A stretch of 64,000 nt of DNA from Rheinheimera riviphila. Its GTDB lineage: Bacteria > Pseudomonadota > Gammaproteobacteria > Enterobacterales > Alteromonadaceae. The stretch's first letter is position 1. The number at the start of each line of letters is the position of its first letter. Position numbers and translations under genes: made by a program. This document shows, one piece after another, positions 35,251 through 44,420 of this stretch. The stretch is from positions 62,001 to 126,000 of the forward strand of contig NZ_SACS01000001.1 in NCBI RefSeq assembly GCF_004005945.1. Direction: 5' to 3'. The notes under the pieces are model-generated. The model did no database searches. It was not told the origin of the DNA and worked only from the letters and a program-made list of their open reading frames with translations.

Positions 35251-36030
35251 TTACGCATCCGCCAAACGGCGCAAAAATACCAGTTCGCTATCTGATGATG
35301 CTGCGGCATTAAACTGATAACCACCCAGGTTAAAATCTTTCAGCCCTGATGGCTGATCGATCTGCTCAGTGATGACATACCGTGCCATCAAGCCGCGGGC
35401 TTTTTTGGCGAAAAAGCTGATAATTTTATAATCTCCGTTTTTAAAATCGCGAAATTGCACCTTCACCACCGGCCGTGCCAGCAGTTTTGGCCGTACCACT
35501 TTAAAGTATTCCTGCGACGCTAAATCCAACAGCAGTGGCGCGTTTAATTGCTCCAGCTGCTGATTAAGCTCGTTGGTGACGATATCGCCCCAAAACTGGT
35601 ACAGGTTCTGGCCGCGTTTATTGGCAAGCGAAGTACCCATTTCCAGCCGATACGGTTGCATCAAATCTAATGGTTTTAATACACCGTACAGGCCACTTAA
35701 AATGCGCAGTTTTTGCTGGGCATACTGCAGCTGGTCGGCAGTTAAAGTGGCGGCGTCCAAGCCTTGATACACATCACCGTTAAAAGCAAACAACGCTGGT
35801 TTGGCGTTTTCAGCGGTAAAGGGCAATTGCCATTCGGTAAATCGGGCAGCATTCAAACCCGCCAGTTTGTCGCTGATATGCATCAGTTCAGAGAGTTGTA
35901 ATGGCTTGAGTTTGCGACAAACTTTGATCAATTCACTGCTATGTGCCAGCAAGGTCGGTTGCGTCGCCAAAACAGCGGGGGCGGGAGTCTGATAATCTAA
36001 ATCTTTTGCCGGAGATACAACCATTAACAT
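35251..36030 (-). CDS. yaaA: Peroxide stress protein YaaA (DUF328)
   Basis: A 259-residue protein of the YaaA family, which limits intracellular free iron and Fenton damage during peroxide stress in E. coli, where it is OxyR-induced. Family text includes MLMVVSPAKDLDYQTP at the start, FNGDVYQGLDA near 80, LSGLYGVLKPLDLMQPYRLE near 110-130, and FFAKKARGLMARY near 205. The protein binds DNA in recent work. Length equals the E. coli protein (258). An AAGG lies about ten bases before the ATG. Confidence 0.94.
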   Translation of the reverse strand: MLMVVSPAKDLDYQTPAPAVLATQPTLLAHSSELIKVCRKLKPLQLSELMHISDKLAGLNAARFTEWQLPFTAENAKPALFAFNGDVYQGLDAATLTADQLQYAQQKLRILSGLYGVLKPLDLMQPYRLEMGTSLANKRGQNLYQFWGDIVTNELNQQLEQLNAPLLLDLASQEYFKVVRPKLLARPVVKVQFRDFKNGDYKIISFFAKKARGLMARYVITEQIDQPSGLKDFNLGGYQFNAAASSDSELVFLRRLADA

Positions 36031-36055
36031 CGATGTGAGCCTTTGCTGAGAAAGT

Positions 36056-36092
36056 GCGAAGCTTAAAAACCGCGAAGCTTAGAAACCGCGAA
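36056..36092 (+). repeat. Short tandem repeat upstream of yaaA
   Basis: Two 16-bp units, GCGAAGCTTAAAAACC (36056-36071) and GCGAAGCTTAGAAACC (36072-36087), differ at one base, followed by a partial GCGAA. It lies in the 5' region of yaaA. Confidence 0.75.
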
Positions 36093-36142
36093 AAGCCGGC
36101 ACTATAGCAAATTTATGCCGGTTCAGGCCAGTTTGCGCTCGC

Positions 36143-37768
36143 TCAGGCCAGTTGCAACAACGAGTTCAGCTCTTTCATCACCGCCTGAAACCGGCGTTGA
36201 TTTACATCCGACAACTCACTTTGTTCGAGGATCACCACACAACGGCGTGCGAGGCGAGCGCTGTCTTTATTTACGCCACCAATTTTACTGATGGTTTGCA
36301 GCAGATTCAGCGCCAGACTTGGGTTGTAAGGCATATAGTCAAAGGCTTTATTAAAAAACTCCAACGCCCGGCCGAAATAACCATTCTGGTAAGCATCGAG
36401 GCCATCATTGTTCAGAGTTTTAATTTCTTCACGTAAATTGTCATGTTGTTTATGTTCTTGCTGAATCAGCACCGTCAGCGTATTGGCCAATAAATCTTCG
36501 TGATTGACCACTTCACTGAGTTTTTCCATATATTCATCGGAACGGGACAAATTACCGGCTTCAAAATAGGCCTTGGCTTTGTCCAGGCATGCTTCGACCG
36601 ACAAAGTCCGGCCGCCTTCAGCCACATCACTTTTGACCAGCAACTCGCGGGCCTCGTCGATATTGCCTTTGAGCATATGAATGCGCGCCCGCACTGCCAG
36701 CTCTTCATGAATATAGGTTTCGAGTGAGAATCTTTTGCAGATATTGCCCAAAATTTCATCGGCCTTTTTCAGCAACCTGGCCTGTTCCAGTTTGTTCACG
36801 TCTTTGGCCTGCTCGATAATCGCCCGCACATAATTCAGGAAATTGTCCGGCGTGTCGTAAATGGAATAACGTGCGGCATTGAGCAACCTTGCATACACCT
36901 TCACCGTGTCTTCTTTTAAACCGTTAATTTCCGCCAGATTGGCCAGTGCTTTTTGCCGCTGATAGTTTTTGGGCGATAATTTGGTGACTTCACTTAAGGT
37001 TTCATAAGCGTCTTTGAGCAACTGCCGTTTGATAAATAACCGCGCTAACCAATCCAGCGCTTCAACTTTGGTTTCGTCCATCCGCGACAATTCACGCAGT
37101 TCAAACTCCGCTTCCAGCCAGCGCTGCTGACAAAAACGCGCAATCGCCAGGCCTAAACGAGCCCAGGCATAATCACGGCGGGTCAGAATATGGCCATAAA
37201 GTTGCTCGGCGGCCTGAAAATGTTCCATTTGCAGCAATAATTCTCCTTTGAGACGGACCGCAAAAATGGCAAAATCGGGGTCAGATTTAATCACGGTTTC
37301 ACAGGAGTTGGCGGCTTCGACAAACAACCCCTGATGAATTTCATCATAGGCTTTGGCCAAGGATGTCTTAATCTGCAAGGCACGCAACAGGCGCTTTTCC
37401 AGCTGAATAAAGGTAAAAGGTTTCAGTAAATAGCTGTCAGGTTGCAGTTCCACCACGCCGTGCACTATCTGCCGCTGGCTTTCGGCGCTGATAATCAAAT
37501 AACAACATGAGCTTTTTAATAAACTCAAATGACGCAGTGCTTCAAATAACTGATAACCGTCTTTACCTTCGCCGAGACTAAAATCGGACAGGATAAAGTC
37601 ATATTCAACTTCGGTACAATTGGCGATAGCGGCATTGGCGTCGGACACAGCTGCAATATGTTCGAAACCTATTTTTTGTAGCATGCTTTTGATTGACGCG
37701 CGGACAGGATCACAGTCATCGACGACCAGGACTTTTTTGTTTTTGTAGAATTTCGGCGTCAACGTCAT
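36143..37768 (-). CDS. Response regulator with TPR-repeat output
   Basis: A 541-residue protein. An N-terminal receiver (about 10-135) has the acidic pair in VVDDCD, phospho-acceptor D62 in ILSDFSLG, and a K in LLKPFTF. From about 140 the rest is a solenoid of TPR-like helical repeats (for example LFVEAANSCETVIKSDPDFA and ALDWLARLFIKRQLLKDAYE). There is no DNA-binding or enzymatic output, so phosphorylation probably changes a protein-protein interaction. No kinase gene is adjacent. This REC-TPR layout occurs in Shewanella- and Vibrio-type genomes without a fixed function. Confidence 0.88.
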   Translation of the reverse strand: MTLTPKFYKNKKVLVVDDCDPVRASIKSMLQKIGFEHIAAVSDANAAIANCTEVEYDFILSDFSLGEGKDGYQLFEALRHLSLLKSSCCYLIISAESQRQIVHGVVELQPDSYLLKPFTFIQLEKRLLRALQIKTSLAKAYDEIHQGLFVEAANSCETVIKSDPDFAIFAVRLKGELLLQMEHFQAAEQLYGHILTRRDYAWARLGLAIARFCQQRWLEAEFELRELSRMDETKVEALDWLARLFIKRQLLKDAYETLSEVTKLSPKNYQRQKALANLAEINGLKEDTVKVYARLLNAARYSIYDTPDNFLNYVRAIIEQAKDVNKLEQARLLKKADEILGNICKRFSLETYIHEELAVRARIHMLKGNIDEARELLVKSDVAEGGRTLSVEACLDKAKAYFEAGNLSRSDEYMEKLSEVVNHEDLLANTLTVLIQQEHKQHDNLREEIKTLNNDGLDAYQNGYFGRALEFFNKAFDYMPYNPSLALNLLQTISKIGGVNKDSARLARRCVVILEQSELSDVNQRRFQAVMKELNSLLQLA

Positions 37769-37904
37769 TACGGCCTTAACAAATCAGAATATCAGGTGGA
37801 CGGTGTCAGGCTGGCATCACGTAAAAGTGATAAAACTACTATAGTAACACGATAAAAATTGAGCAACTGTTTGGCAGGAATTCAACATTTACCCGCATTA
37901 TTTG

Positions 37905-37932
37905 TTGTAATATTCCTACAAATAAATAGAAT
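37905..37932 (+). promoter_or_regulatory. Possible promoter of tal-pgi
   Basis: TTGTAA (37905-37910), 16-bp spacer, TAGAAT (37927-37932), about 50 bp before the tal ATG. Judged by eye. Confidence 0.45.
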
Positions 37933-37981
37933 CGAAAGCAATTTCAGCATTTAGCTGACCAATAAATGGTAATTAAACAAT

Positions 37982-38935
37982 ATGAGCACATTATTAGCCC
38001 AACTAAAAGCGGTGACGACCGTCGTCGTCGACAGCGGTGATTTAAACGCCATCGAACAATTCCGGCCGGTTGACGCGACAACCAACCCTTCTTTATTACT
38101 CAATGCCAGTCAGTTGGAGTTCGCCAAGCCTTTGTTGGCACAGGCTGCAGCATACGCCAAAGCCAAGGCAACGGTTCAGACCGCACAACTGAGTCTGGCT
38201 TCAGATAAATTCGCGGTTGATGTCGGCACGGCCATCAGCAAACTGGTGCCGGGTCGTGTTTCAACTGAAGTTGATGCCCGTTTAAGCTTTGATACCGAGG
38301 CCACTATTGCCAAAGCGCTGCAGCTGGTTGCGCTTTATCAGGAAAATGGCGTTGGCAAAGATAAAATTCTGATCAAAATTGCCTCCACCTGGGAAGGCAT
38401 TCAAGCAGCCCGTGTGCTGGAGCAACAGGGCATTCAATGTAACCTAACCTTGTTATTCCATATGTGTCAGGCTCGCGCCTGCGCCGAAGCTGGTGTGTTC
38501 CTGATTTCACCATTTGTGGGCCGTATTCTGGACTGGTACAAAGCCAGCACCGGCCAAAGTTACGATGCTGAAACTGACCCTGGCGTCATTTCAGTCCGGG
38601 AAATTTACCGTTATTTCAAACAACATGGCCACAGCACTATCGTGATGGGCGCGAGTTTCCGCAATATCGGTGAAGTACTGGCGCTGGCTGGATGTGACCG
38701 TTTAACCATCGCACCGCCATTGCTGGACGAGCTGGATAAACAAAGGGGTGAATTGACGGTGTACCTCAAAGACACTGGCGCGACCACCGCAAAACCGGCC
38801 AGTTTGACCGAAACCGAATTCCGCTGGGCACTGAACGAAGATGCGATGGCGACTGAAAAGCTGGCAGAAGGCATCCGTAAATTTGCCATCGACCAACGTA
38901 AACTGGAACAGGTGATTAGTCTGGCGCTGCAATGA
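37982..38935 (+). CDS. tal: Transaldolase
   Basis: A 317-residue class I transaldolase of the non-oxidative pentose phosphate pathway, exchanging dihydroxyacetone units between sedoheptulose 7-phosphate and glyceraldehyde 3-phosphate. Catalytic D17 is in [11 protein letters not shown], the TTNPSL motif follows, and the Schiff-base lysine is in [13 protein letters not shown] near 132. Length equals E. coli TalB. It forms a unit with pgi 42 bp downstream, linking the two branches of sugar-phosphate metabolism. Confidence 0.97.
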   Translation: MSTLLAQLKAVTTVVVDSGDLNAIEQFRPVDATTNPSLLLNASQLEFAKPLLAQAAAYAKAKATVQTAQLSLASDKFAVDVGTAISKLVPGRVSTEVDARLSFDTEATIAKALQLVALYQENGVGKDKILIKIASTWEGIQAARVLEQQGIQCNLTLLFHMCQARACAEAGVFLISPFVGRILDWYKASTGQSYDAETDPGVISVREIYRYFKQHGHSTIVMGASFRNIGEVLALAGCDRLTIAPPLLDELDKQRGELTVYLKDTGATTAKPASLTETEFRWALNEDAMATEKLAEGIRKFAIDQRKLEQVISLALQ

Positions 38936-38977
38936 TCCAGGCCCGACACACCCCACATCACGCACAAGGAGTTTAGA

Positions 38978-40591
38978 ATGCCGTCTGCAGTTTGGCGCGA
39001 TTTGGCGCAACTTGCGAAACAACCATTAAACCTGCGGCAGGAATTTGCTGCGGATCCTGAGCGCGCGACGCGTTATGCGCTGAACGCCTGTGGTATTGAA
39101 CTGGATTATTCTAAAAACCTGATTAACGACGCCATCTGGCAACATTTGCTTGGCATGGCGCAACAAAGTGAATTAACGAGCAAACGGGCACAGATGTTTG
39201 CCGGTGATAAAATCAACAGCTCCGAGCAACGCAGTGTCTGGCACACCGCCCTGCGCGCGCCGTTGTCGGCCAATCTGACGTTAGATGATGCCGATATCAG
39301 CGCCGAAATCAGTGCCTGCCATGCGCAGATGTTTGCATTAGTCGAGCAACTGAACAGTCTGCAATATTCCGGTTACACCGGCGAGCCCATCACCGATTTA
39401 ATCTGGATTGGCATTGGAGGCTCGTTATTGGGCCCGCAGATGGCGGTTGAAGCCTTAACGCCTTACAACATCAGCCCGCTGCAAATTCATTTTGCCGGCA
39501 ATATTGACGGTGCTGTGGTCAGTGATGTGGTGAAAGGTCTGGACCCAGCAACAACGCTGGTGTTTGTGGCGTCAAAGTCTTTTGGTACTGAAGAAACCAA
39601 ACAAAACGCGCTGGCTATTCGACAGTGGTTCACCGACAACGGCGCCGATCAAGCCGCCATTGCCCGGCATTTTTGGGCGACCTCGTCGAATATCAAAGCC
39701 GCTGCTGAATTTGGTATCGAAAGCGACCATATTCTGCCGATGTGGGATTGGGTCGGTGGCCGTTATTCGTTATGGTCAGCCATTGGTTTACCACTGTGTC
39801 TGATGCTTGGCACCGTGCAATTTAATCAGCTACTCGCTGGCGCGCATGCCATGGATCAACATTTCCAGCAGGCTCCGCTTGCTGAAAATATGCCGGTGAT
39901 TTTGGCTTTACTGGGCGTCTGGTATATCAATGGTTTAGGTTGTCAGACCCAGGCATTGTTACCGTACAGCCACTATCTGCGTTTGTTGCCTTCTTATGTG
40001 CAGCAGCTGGATATGGAAAGTAACGGCAAAGGCGTTGATATCGCAGGGGACACTTTAACTGCGGCCACGGCGCCGGTGATCTGGGGCGATGCTGGGACCA
40101 ACGGCCAACATGCTTACCATCAGTTATTACATCAAAGTGCGTTAGCGGTGCCTGCTGATTTTATCCTGCCGGTGAAACCAGCCCATGATCTGCAGGATCA
40201 TCACCACCGCTTAGCCGCCCATTGTTTTGCCCAGACGCAAGCATTGATGCAAGGGAAAACGCTGGACGAAGCCACCAATGAAGTTTTGGCTGCCGGCGGC
40301 ACAGCGGCGCAGGCTGCAGAACTTGCGCCGCATAAAGTATCGCCAGGCAATAAACCAAGCAATACTTTGTTGTTGCCTGAACTGTCGCCATTTTATTTAG
40401 GCGCGTTATTGGCGTTGTACGAGCATAAAGTGTTTGTGCAAGGGGTGCTTTGGAATATCAATTCCTTTGACCAATGGGGCGTCGAGCTTGGTAAACAACT
40501 GTCGACACCGATTTATCAGGTGCTGTCGGGGCAGAAAACACATCCCTTTGATGCATCGACCGAGCGATTGATTAAGCTGTTTCAGCAGTAA
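38978..40591 (+). CDS. pgi: Glucose-6-phosphate isomerase
   Basis: A 537-residue enzyme interconverting glucose 6-phosphate and fructose 6-phosphate. The first family signature is DWVGGRYSLWSAIG near 265-278, and the second is QWGVELGKQL near 500-509. Serine-phosphate binding text includes GIGGSLLGPQMAVEAL. AAGGAG lies just before the ATG. It is co-directional with tal and ends at the terminator at 40615. Confidence 0.97.
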   Translation: MPSAVWRDLAQLAKQPLNLRQEFAADPERATRYALNACGIELDYSKNLINDAIWQHLLGMAQQSELTSKRAQMFAGDKINSSEQRSVWHTALRAPLSANLTLDDADISAEISACHAQMFALVEQLNSLQYSGYTGEPITDLIWIGIGGSLLGPQMAVEALTPYNISPLQIHFAGNIDGAVVSDVVKGLDPATTLVFVASKSFGTEETKQNALAIRQWFTDNGADQAAIARHFWATSSNIKAAAEFGIESDHILPMWDWVGGRYSLWSAIGLPLCLMLGTVQFNQLLAGAHAMDQHFQQAPLAENMPVILALLGVWYINGLGCQTQALLPYSHYLRLLPSYVQQLDMESNGKGVDIAGDTLTAATAPVIWGDAGTNGQHAYHQLLHQSALAVPADFILPVKPAHDLQDHHHRLAAHCFAQTQALMQGKTLDEATNEVLAAGGTAAQAAELAPHKVSPGNKPSNTLLLPELSPFYLGALLALYEHKVFVQGVLWNINSFDQWGVELGKQLSTPIYQVLSGQKTHPFDASTERLIKLFQQ

Positions 40592-40614
40592 TCTCTCAAT
40601 CCGGTTGTATTCAA

Positions 40615-40643
40615 CGAAGGCCACGTCGATGTGGCCTTTTTTT
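40615..40643 (+). terminator. Rho-independent terminator of tal-pgi
   Basis: GGCCAC (40619-40624), 6-nt loop, GTGGCC (40631-40636), then seven Ts. Confidence 0.9.
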
Positions 40644-40829
40644 ATGCTGTAAATTCAGGTTCGTATCACAAGCTCTCGGTAAAAAACCACCGTTTCAGGT
40701 ACTCCCTAGCCGACATTGATCGCCAATTGTTCATTTTGAATTCATTTTTCTGTCATCTGACTATTTTAATTTGTCACAAAGTGTGATATCAATTTTGGCG
40801 ATAATAACAACAACTCAGCGAGGTGCAGT

Positions 40830-41006
40830 ATGGAAAGCTTTGAGGACTTACTGAACATGTTGGAGCGTCCAGCCGCGAAAAGCAGTCGAGCGGTGAAGCG
40901 CAAATGGCGCGAAATCGAGGCCGTCAAAGAACGGCAGAGATTACGCAAAGAGCTGGAAGACATAGACTTTAGTTTCGACGACGACCTGATTGAACAGCTG
41001 ATGTGA
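40830..41006 (+). CDS. DUF3545 family small protein
   Basis: A 58-residue protein too short for many gene callers. It begins MESFEDLLNMLERPAAKSSR, has the basic core KRKWREIEAVKERQRLRKEL and an acidic tail (DIDFSFDDDL). This matches the DUF3545 family found in Shewanella, Vibrio and relatives, which has no known function. The basic helix followed by acidic tail suggests nucleic-acid or protein binding, but that is inference. GAGG lies six bases before the ATG, and a terminator follows seven bases after the stop, so it is a self-contained gene. Confidence 0.85.
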   Translation: MESFEDLLNMLERPAAKSSRAVKRKWREIEAVKERQRLRKELEDIDFSFDDDLIEQLM

Positions 41007-41012
41007 CCCCTT

Positions 41013-41046
41013 AAAGCCCTCCCGATTCCGGTGGGCTTTTTTGTTT
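41013..41046 (+). terminator. Terminator of the DUF3545 gene
   Basis: AAAGCCC (41013-41019) pairs with GGGCTTT (41033-41039), followed by a T-rich tract. Confidence 0.85.
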
Positions 41047-41173
41047 TTAGCATTCAGCGAACCGCACCATAATGACTGCAGCTCAAAGGCTGCGGTCATT
41101 ATCTATGATGATTCGTTACTGCCAACAGGTTGGCGTTCTCACCTATCCACAATGAAGTGGACTGCGATGACCA

Positions 41174-41836
41174 CTATACCTGCCACTGTATCGCTACTTT
41201 TCCCTGCGCAACTAACCACTGATTGGCCGCGGCAAAATGGCCACAACCCAAAAAGCCCCGATGGGCCGACAAGGGCGACGGATGCGGCGCAGTCAGGATA
41301 TGGTGTTTGCGACCATCAATCAGTTTTTGTTTTTTGATGGCGTGTGAACCCCAGAGCAAAAACACCACCGGTTCAGACTTATCGCTGATCGCACGAATAA
41401 CGTTATCGGTAAATTGCTCCCAGCCTAAATGCCGGTGCGAATTCGGCTGATTCGCGATAACGGTCAGCACGGTATTGAGCAGCAACACACCTTGCGTCGC
41501 CCAACTTTCCAGACAACCATGTTTGGGCATCTGAAAATCCGGAGACTCCAACGCCAGCTCTTTGTACATGTTACGCAGCGAAGGCGGAATGGCGACGCCG
41601 GGACGCACCGAAAAGGATAAACCATGCGCCTGATTTGGCCCGTGATACGGGTCCTGGCCAATAATCACCACTTTCAGATTGGCAAAATCGGTCAGTTTAA
41701 AGGCTGAAAACACGTCAGCTTCCGGCGGGTAAATCACTTCACCGGCAGCGCGCGCTTGCTTTACTGCGTCAATGGTTTGCTGAAAATAAGGCTGAGATTT
41801 CTCAGCCCCAATCACATCATGCCAACTTAGATGCAC
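41174..41836 (-). CDS. ung: Uracil-DNA glycosylase
   Basis: A 220-residue family 1 glycosylase that removes uracil from DNA. The catalytic water-activating motif is [18 protein letters not shown] near 60, and the minor-groove loop is [11 protein letters not shown] near 185. The frame remains open far upstream to 42061, but that part runs through a MITE-like repeat and is not protein. The real start is the GTG at 41836, with AAGGA eight bases upstream, giving [10 protein letters not shown]-like N-terminal text of normal length (E. coli 229). Confidence 0.95.
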   Translation of the reverse strand: MHLSWHDVIGAEKSQPYFQQTIDAVKQARAAGEVIYPPEADVFSAFKLTDFANLKVVIIGQDPYHGPNQAHGLSFSVRPGVAIPPSLRNMYKELALESPDFQMPKHGCLESWATQGVLLLNTVLTVIANQPNSHRHLGWEQFTDNVIRAISDKSEPVVFLLWGSHAIKKQKLIDGRKHHILTAPHPSPLSAHRGFLGCGHFAAANQWLVAQGKVAIQWQV

Positions 41837-41868
41837 TATCGAATTCCTTGAGCGAGAGTCGGGTAACC

Positions 41869-42101
41869 CTAGAGCGTGTTGACCTTTGGTGTATGAATTT
41901 TGTTCAACCGAGAACCGCCTGTCCACCACAGGCACCGCGAAGTACGCGGCTCCCGTTTGAACCCTTCGGGCAGCGCTTGGCTGACCTTTCTGCGGCGTTA
42001 TCGCCCGCTCATGTAGAACAACTACATATCGCGGGCGATGCCTTGCATAAAAGCCAGCCAAACTGCTGCAAAACTATCCACCAATGGTCAACACGCTCTA
42101 G
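41869..42101. mobile_element. MITE-like element, 233 bp
   Basis: Terminal inverted repeats of 23 bp (41869-41891 and 42079-42101) match at all but one position; they begin CTAGAGCGTGTTGACC. The outermost CTAG may be a duplicated target palindrome. Inside, at 42001-42040, is a second hairpin with arms ATCGCCCGC/GCGGGCGAT and ATGTAG/CTACAT. There is no ORF for a transposase, so it would need one in trans. It lies between ung and thrC and may separate their transcripts. Confidence 0.8.
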
Positions 42102-42134
42102 TTATCTGAAGCTATCGCTGCAAGTAACCAACAA

Positions 42135-43424
42135 CTACTTTTCCAGCGACAACAGAACTTTGCGCAATTCTACAAAATCCGCAGCCATATCAACAGCTAA
42201 ACTTGCCTCACCGGCAACAGCGGCCAGCGCAGGCGGTAATGCAATTGGATTCCCGAGAATATTCTCAACCTGCTCTTTAAATTTTGCCGGATGGGCGGTG
42301 CCTAAAAAGATACCAAATTCATCAGGTTGCAGCTCACGCTTTAATGCACGGTAGGCAACTGCAGCGTGTGGCTCGCTTAAATAACCCAGCTGGGCAAGCT
42401 GGCGCATCGCCAGTTGAGTGTCTTCTTCATCGACCATGGTCGTCACCAAATCACTGCGCTGAATGACACCTTGTGCCAGCAAATCTTCCACCCGCGGCCA
42501 ATTGTTTGGCGCACTGACGTCCATCGCGTTGGATAAAGTCGCGACGGTCGGCTTGACCTGCCAGTCGCCACTTTGCCAATAACGCGGCACCGTATCATTG
42601 GCATTGGTGGCGGCAATCATCCGTTTAATCGGCAAACCGAGCACCTTGGCAATCAGGCCCGCGGTGACGTTACCAAAGTTGCCACTTGGCACTGAAATCA
42701 CAATATTGTGGCGTTTGTCAGCAGGCACCTGCGCCACAGCTTCAAAGTAATAACAAATTTGCGCAAATAAACGACTGATATTAATTGAGTTCGCTGAGTT
42801 GATATTCAGGCGTTTGACTAAATCGCGGTCATTAAACACTTCTTTGACTAAAGCCTGACACTGGTCAAAATCGCCATCAACCGCCAGCGTATGAATGTTT
42901 TTACCCAAAGTGGTGAACAGTTTTTCCTGCAGCACGCTGATTTTACCTTTCGGGAATAAAATCACCACTTCAGCGCCAGGACGCTGGTAGAACGCATGCG
43001 CTACGGCGGCACCAGTGTCACCAGAGGTTGCGGTAACAATGGTGGTATTGGTCACGCCAGAGCGCTGCTGTGACGCCATCAACGCGCGCGCCATAAAACG
43101 ACCACCAAAATCTTTAAAGGCTAAAGTCGGGCCATGGAACAGCTCCAGACAAGCCACATCTTCAGTCACCGCTGCTAAAGGCGCACCAAAAGCAAAAGCT
43201 TCAGCCACCAAGGCTGATAATTCCGCTTCCGGCAATTCATCACCAATCAGCGCCTGTAAAATAGCGGCGCTACGTTTGGCAAAAGGCTGCGCCAATAGAG
43301 TTTCGACTTCGAGCTTTGGCCAGCTATCCGGGAAAAACAACCCTTGTTGCTCGCCTAGGCCAATCCGTACAGCTTCTAAAAAACTCACTTGCTGACTCGG
43401 CACTTTGATATTTCTTAACTGCAT
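42135..43424 (-). CDS. thrC: Threonine synthase
   Basis: A 429-residue PLP enzyme converting O-phospho-homoserine to threonine. The PLP lysine is in TLAFKDFGGRF near 108, and substrate motifs include ATSGDTGAAVAHAF and SVPSGNFGNVTAGL. Length equals E. coli ThrC. Last in the thrLABC operon, 55 bp after thrB. Confidence 0.96.
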   Translation of the reverse strand: MQLRNIKVPSQQVSFLEAVRIGLGEQQGLFFPDSWPKLEVETLLAQPFAKRSAAILQALIGDELPEAELSALVAEAFAFGAPLAAVTEDVACLELFHGPTLAFKDFGGRFMARALMASQQRSGVTNTTIVTATSGDTGAAVAHAFYQRPGAEVVILFPKGKISVLQEKLFTTLGKNIHTLAVDGDFDQCQALVKEVFNDRDLVKRLNINSANSINISRLFAQICYYFEAVAQVPADKRHNIVISVPSGNFGNVTAGLIAKVLGLPIKRMIAATNANDTVPRYWQSGDWQVKPTVATLSNAMDVSAPNNWPRVEDLLAQGVIQRSDLVTTMVDEEDTQLAMRQLAQLGYLSEPHAAVAYRALKRELQPDEFGIFLGTAHPAKFKEQVENILGNPIALPPALAAVAGEASLAVDMAADFVELRKVLLSLEK

Positions 43425-43479
43425 GTCACTGAATCCTGTTTTAAGTACTACTTACAAAAATTGTATTTAAGTCTGGCGT

Positions 43480-44418
43480 TTATTCGAGGAGCACCCGGGC
43501 ACCGACTGTGGCCAAAGTGCAAATATGGGTCATCGCATCCTGGTTTTTTTCATAATGTTGCCGGAAATAGGCGGCAGCAAATTCGGCCTGTTGATCGTTC
43601 TGACAGACCGCAAACAAGGTCGGCCCGGCACCGGAAATACCAACATGGCCAATGCCTTCCGCCGTCAACGCTGCTCGAATAGCCGTAAGCTCTGGAATAA
43701 GCGGCAACCGTGCTGGCTCAGCCACCAAATCCTGCAGCGCGGCAAAAGCTTCGGTTTCATCCTGGCAATACAAAGCGCTGACAAACCGCGACAGCATATT
43801 GGCAAAGCGGATGCTGTGCTTCAGGCTCAGCTCTTTAGGCATCACTTCGCGCGCCGCTTTGGTCGACAGCACTGTGCCCGGATAACAAAGCACTACTTGC
43901 CAGTGTGGGAACCACGGCAAAGGCCGGCACAACAACGGGCTTTCCGGCAGCATCAGCAATAAGCCACCGTATAATGAAGGCGCGACATTGTCGTAATGCA
44001 CAGCGCCACTGACGCCACCTTCACAAACAGCCGTTAGTTGCAGCAGCTCAAAATCCGATAACGGTTTACCGAAATAATCGTTGAAGGCATAACAGGCCAC
44101 CACAATCGAGCAAGCGCTGGAGCCCAAACCACTGCCGACCGGTAGGTGCTTTTTCAGGTGTAGCTTTAACCGAGGCAACGTTTTACCGACCTTTTGTTCA
44201 AAGGCGTAAAAGCATTTGATCACCAGATTGTCGGTCACATCGCCCGGCAACTGATGCACATAACGTCCGGAAAGGCGCAGCGATAATTCCGCCGCTTCGC
44301 CTTCAATCACCAGCTCATCCCCCAATAACTCACCATTTTTTGGCGCAAACGCAGCGCCCAGTAAGTCAAACCCAACCGAAAAATTGCCGGTTGAAGCTGG
44401 TGCAAAATACGACTTCAT
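43480..44418 (-). CDS. thrB: Homoserine kinase
   Basis: A 312-residue GHMP kinase phosphorylating homoserine. The ATP-binding motif is PVGSGLGSSACS near 90-101, and the third GHMP motif is GHVGISGAGPTLFAV near the C-terminus. It begins two bases after the thrA stop, so translation is probably coupled. GGAG precedes the ATG. Confidence 0.96.
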   Translation of the reverse strand: MKSYFAPASTGNFSVGFDLLGAAFAPKNGELLGDELVIEGEAAELSLRLSGRYVHQLPGDVTDNLVIKCFYAFEQKVGKTLPRLKLHLKKHLPVGSGLGSSACSIVVACYAFNDYFGKPLSDFELLQLTAVCEGGVSGAVHYDNVAPSLYGGLLLMLPESPLLCRPLPWFPHWQVVLCYPGTVLSTKAAREVMPKELSLKHSIRFANMLSRFVSALYCQDETEAFAALQDLVAEPARLPLIPELTAIRAALTAEGIGHVGISGAGPTLFAVCQNDQQAEFAAAYFRQHYEKNQDAMTHICTLATVGARVLLE

Positions 44419-44420
44419 CG

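Noticed and set aside
42001-42040. Possible CRISPR-like palindrome
   Set aside because: It is a single hairpin inside the MITE-like element; there are no regularly spaced direct repeats or cas genes anywhere in the window.
41837-42061. N-terminal extension of the ung reading frame
   Set aside because: It reads through a MITE-like repeat, gives non-family sequence, and a GTG with a good ribosome site at 41836 yields the normal protein.
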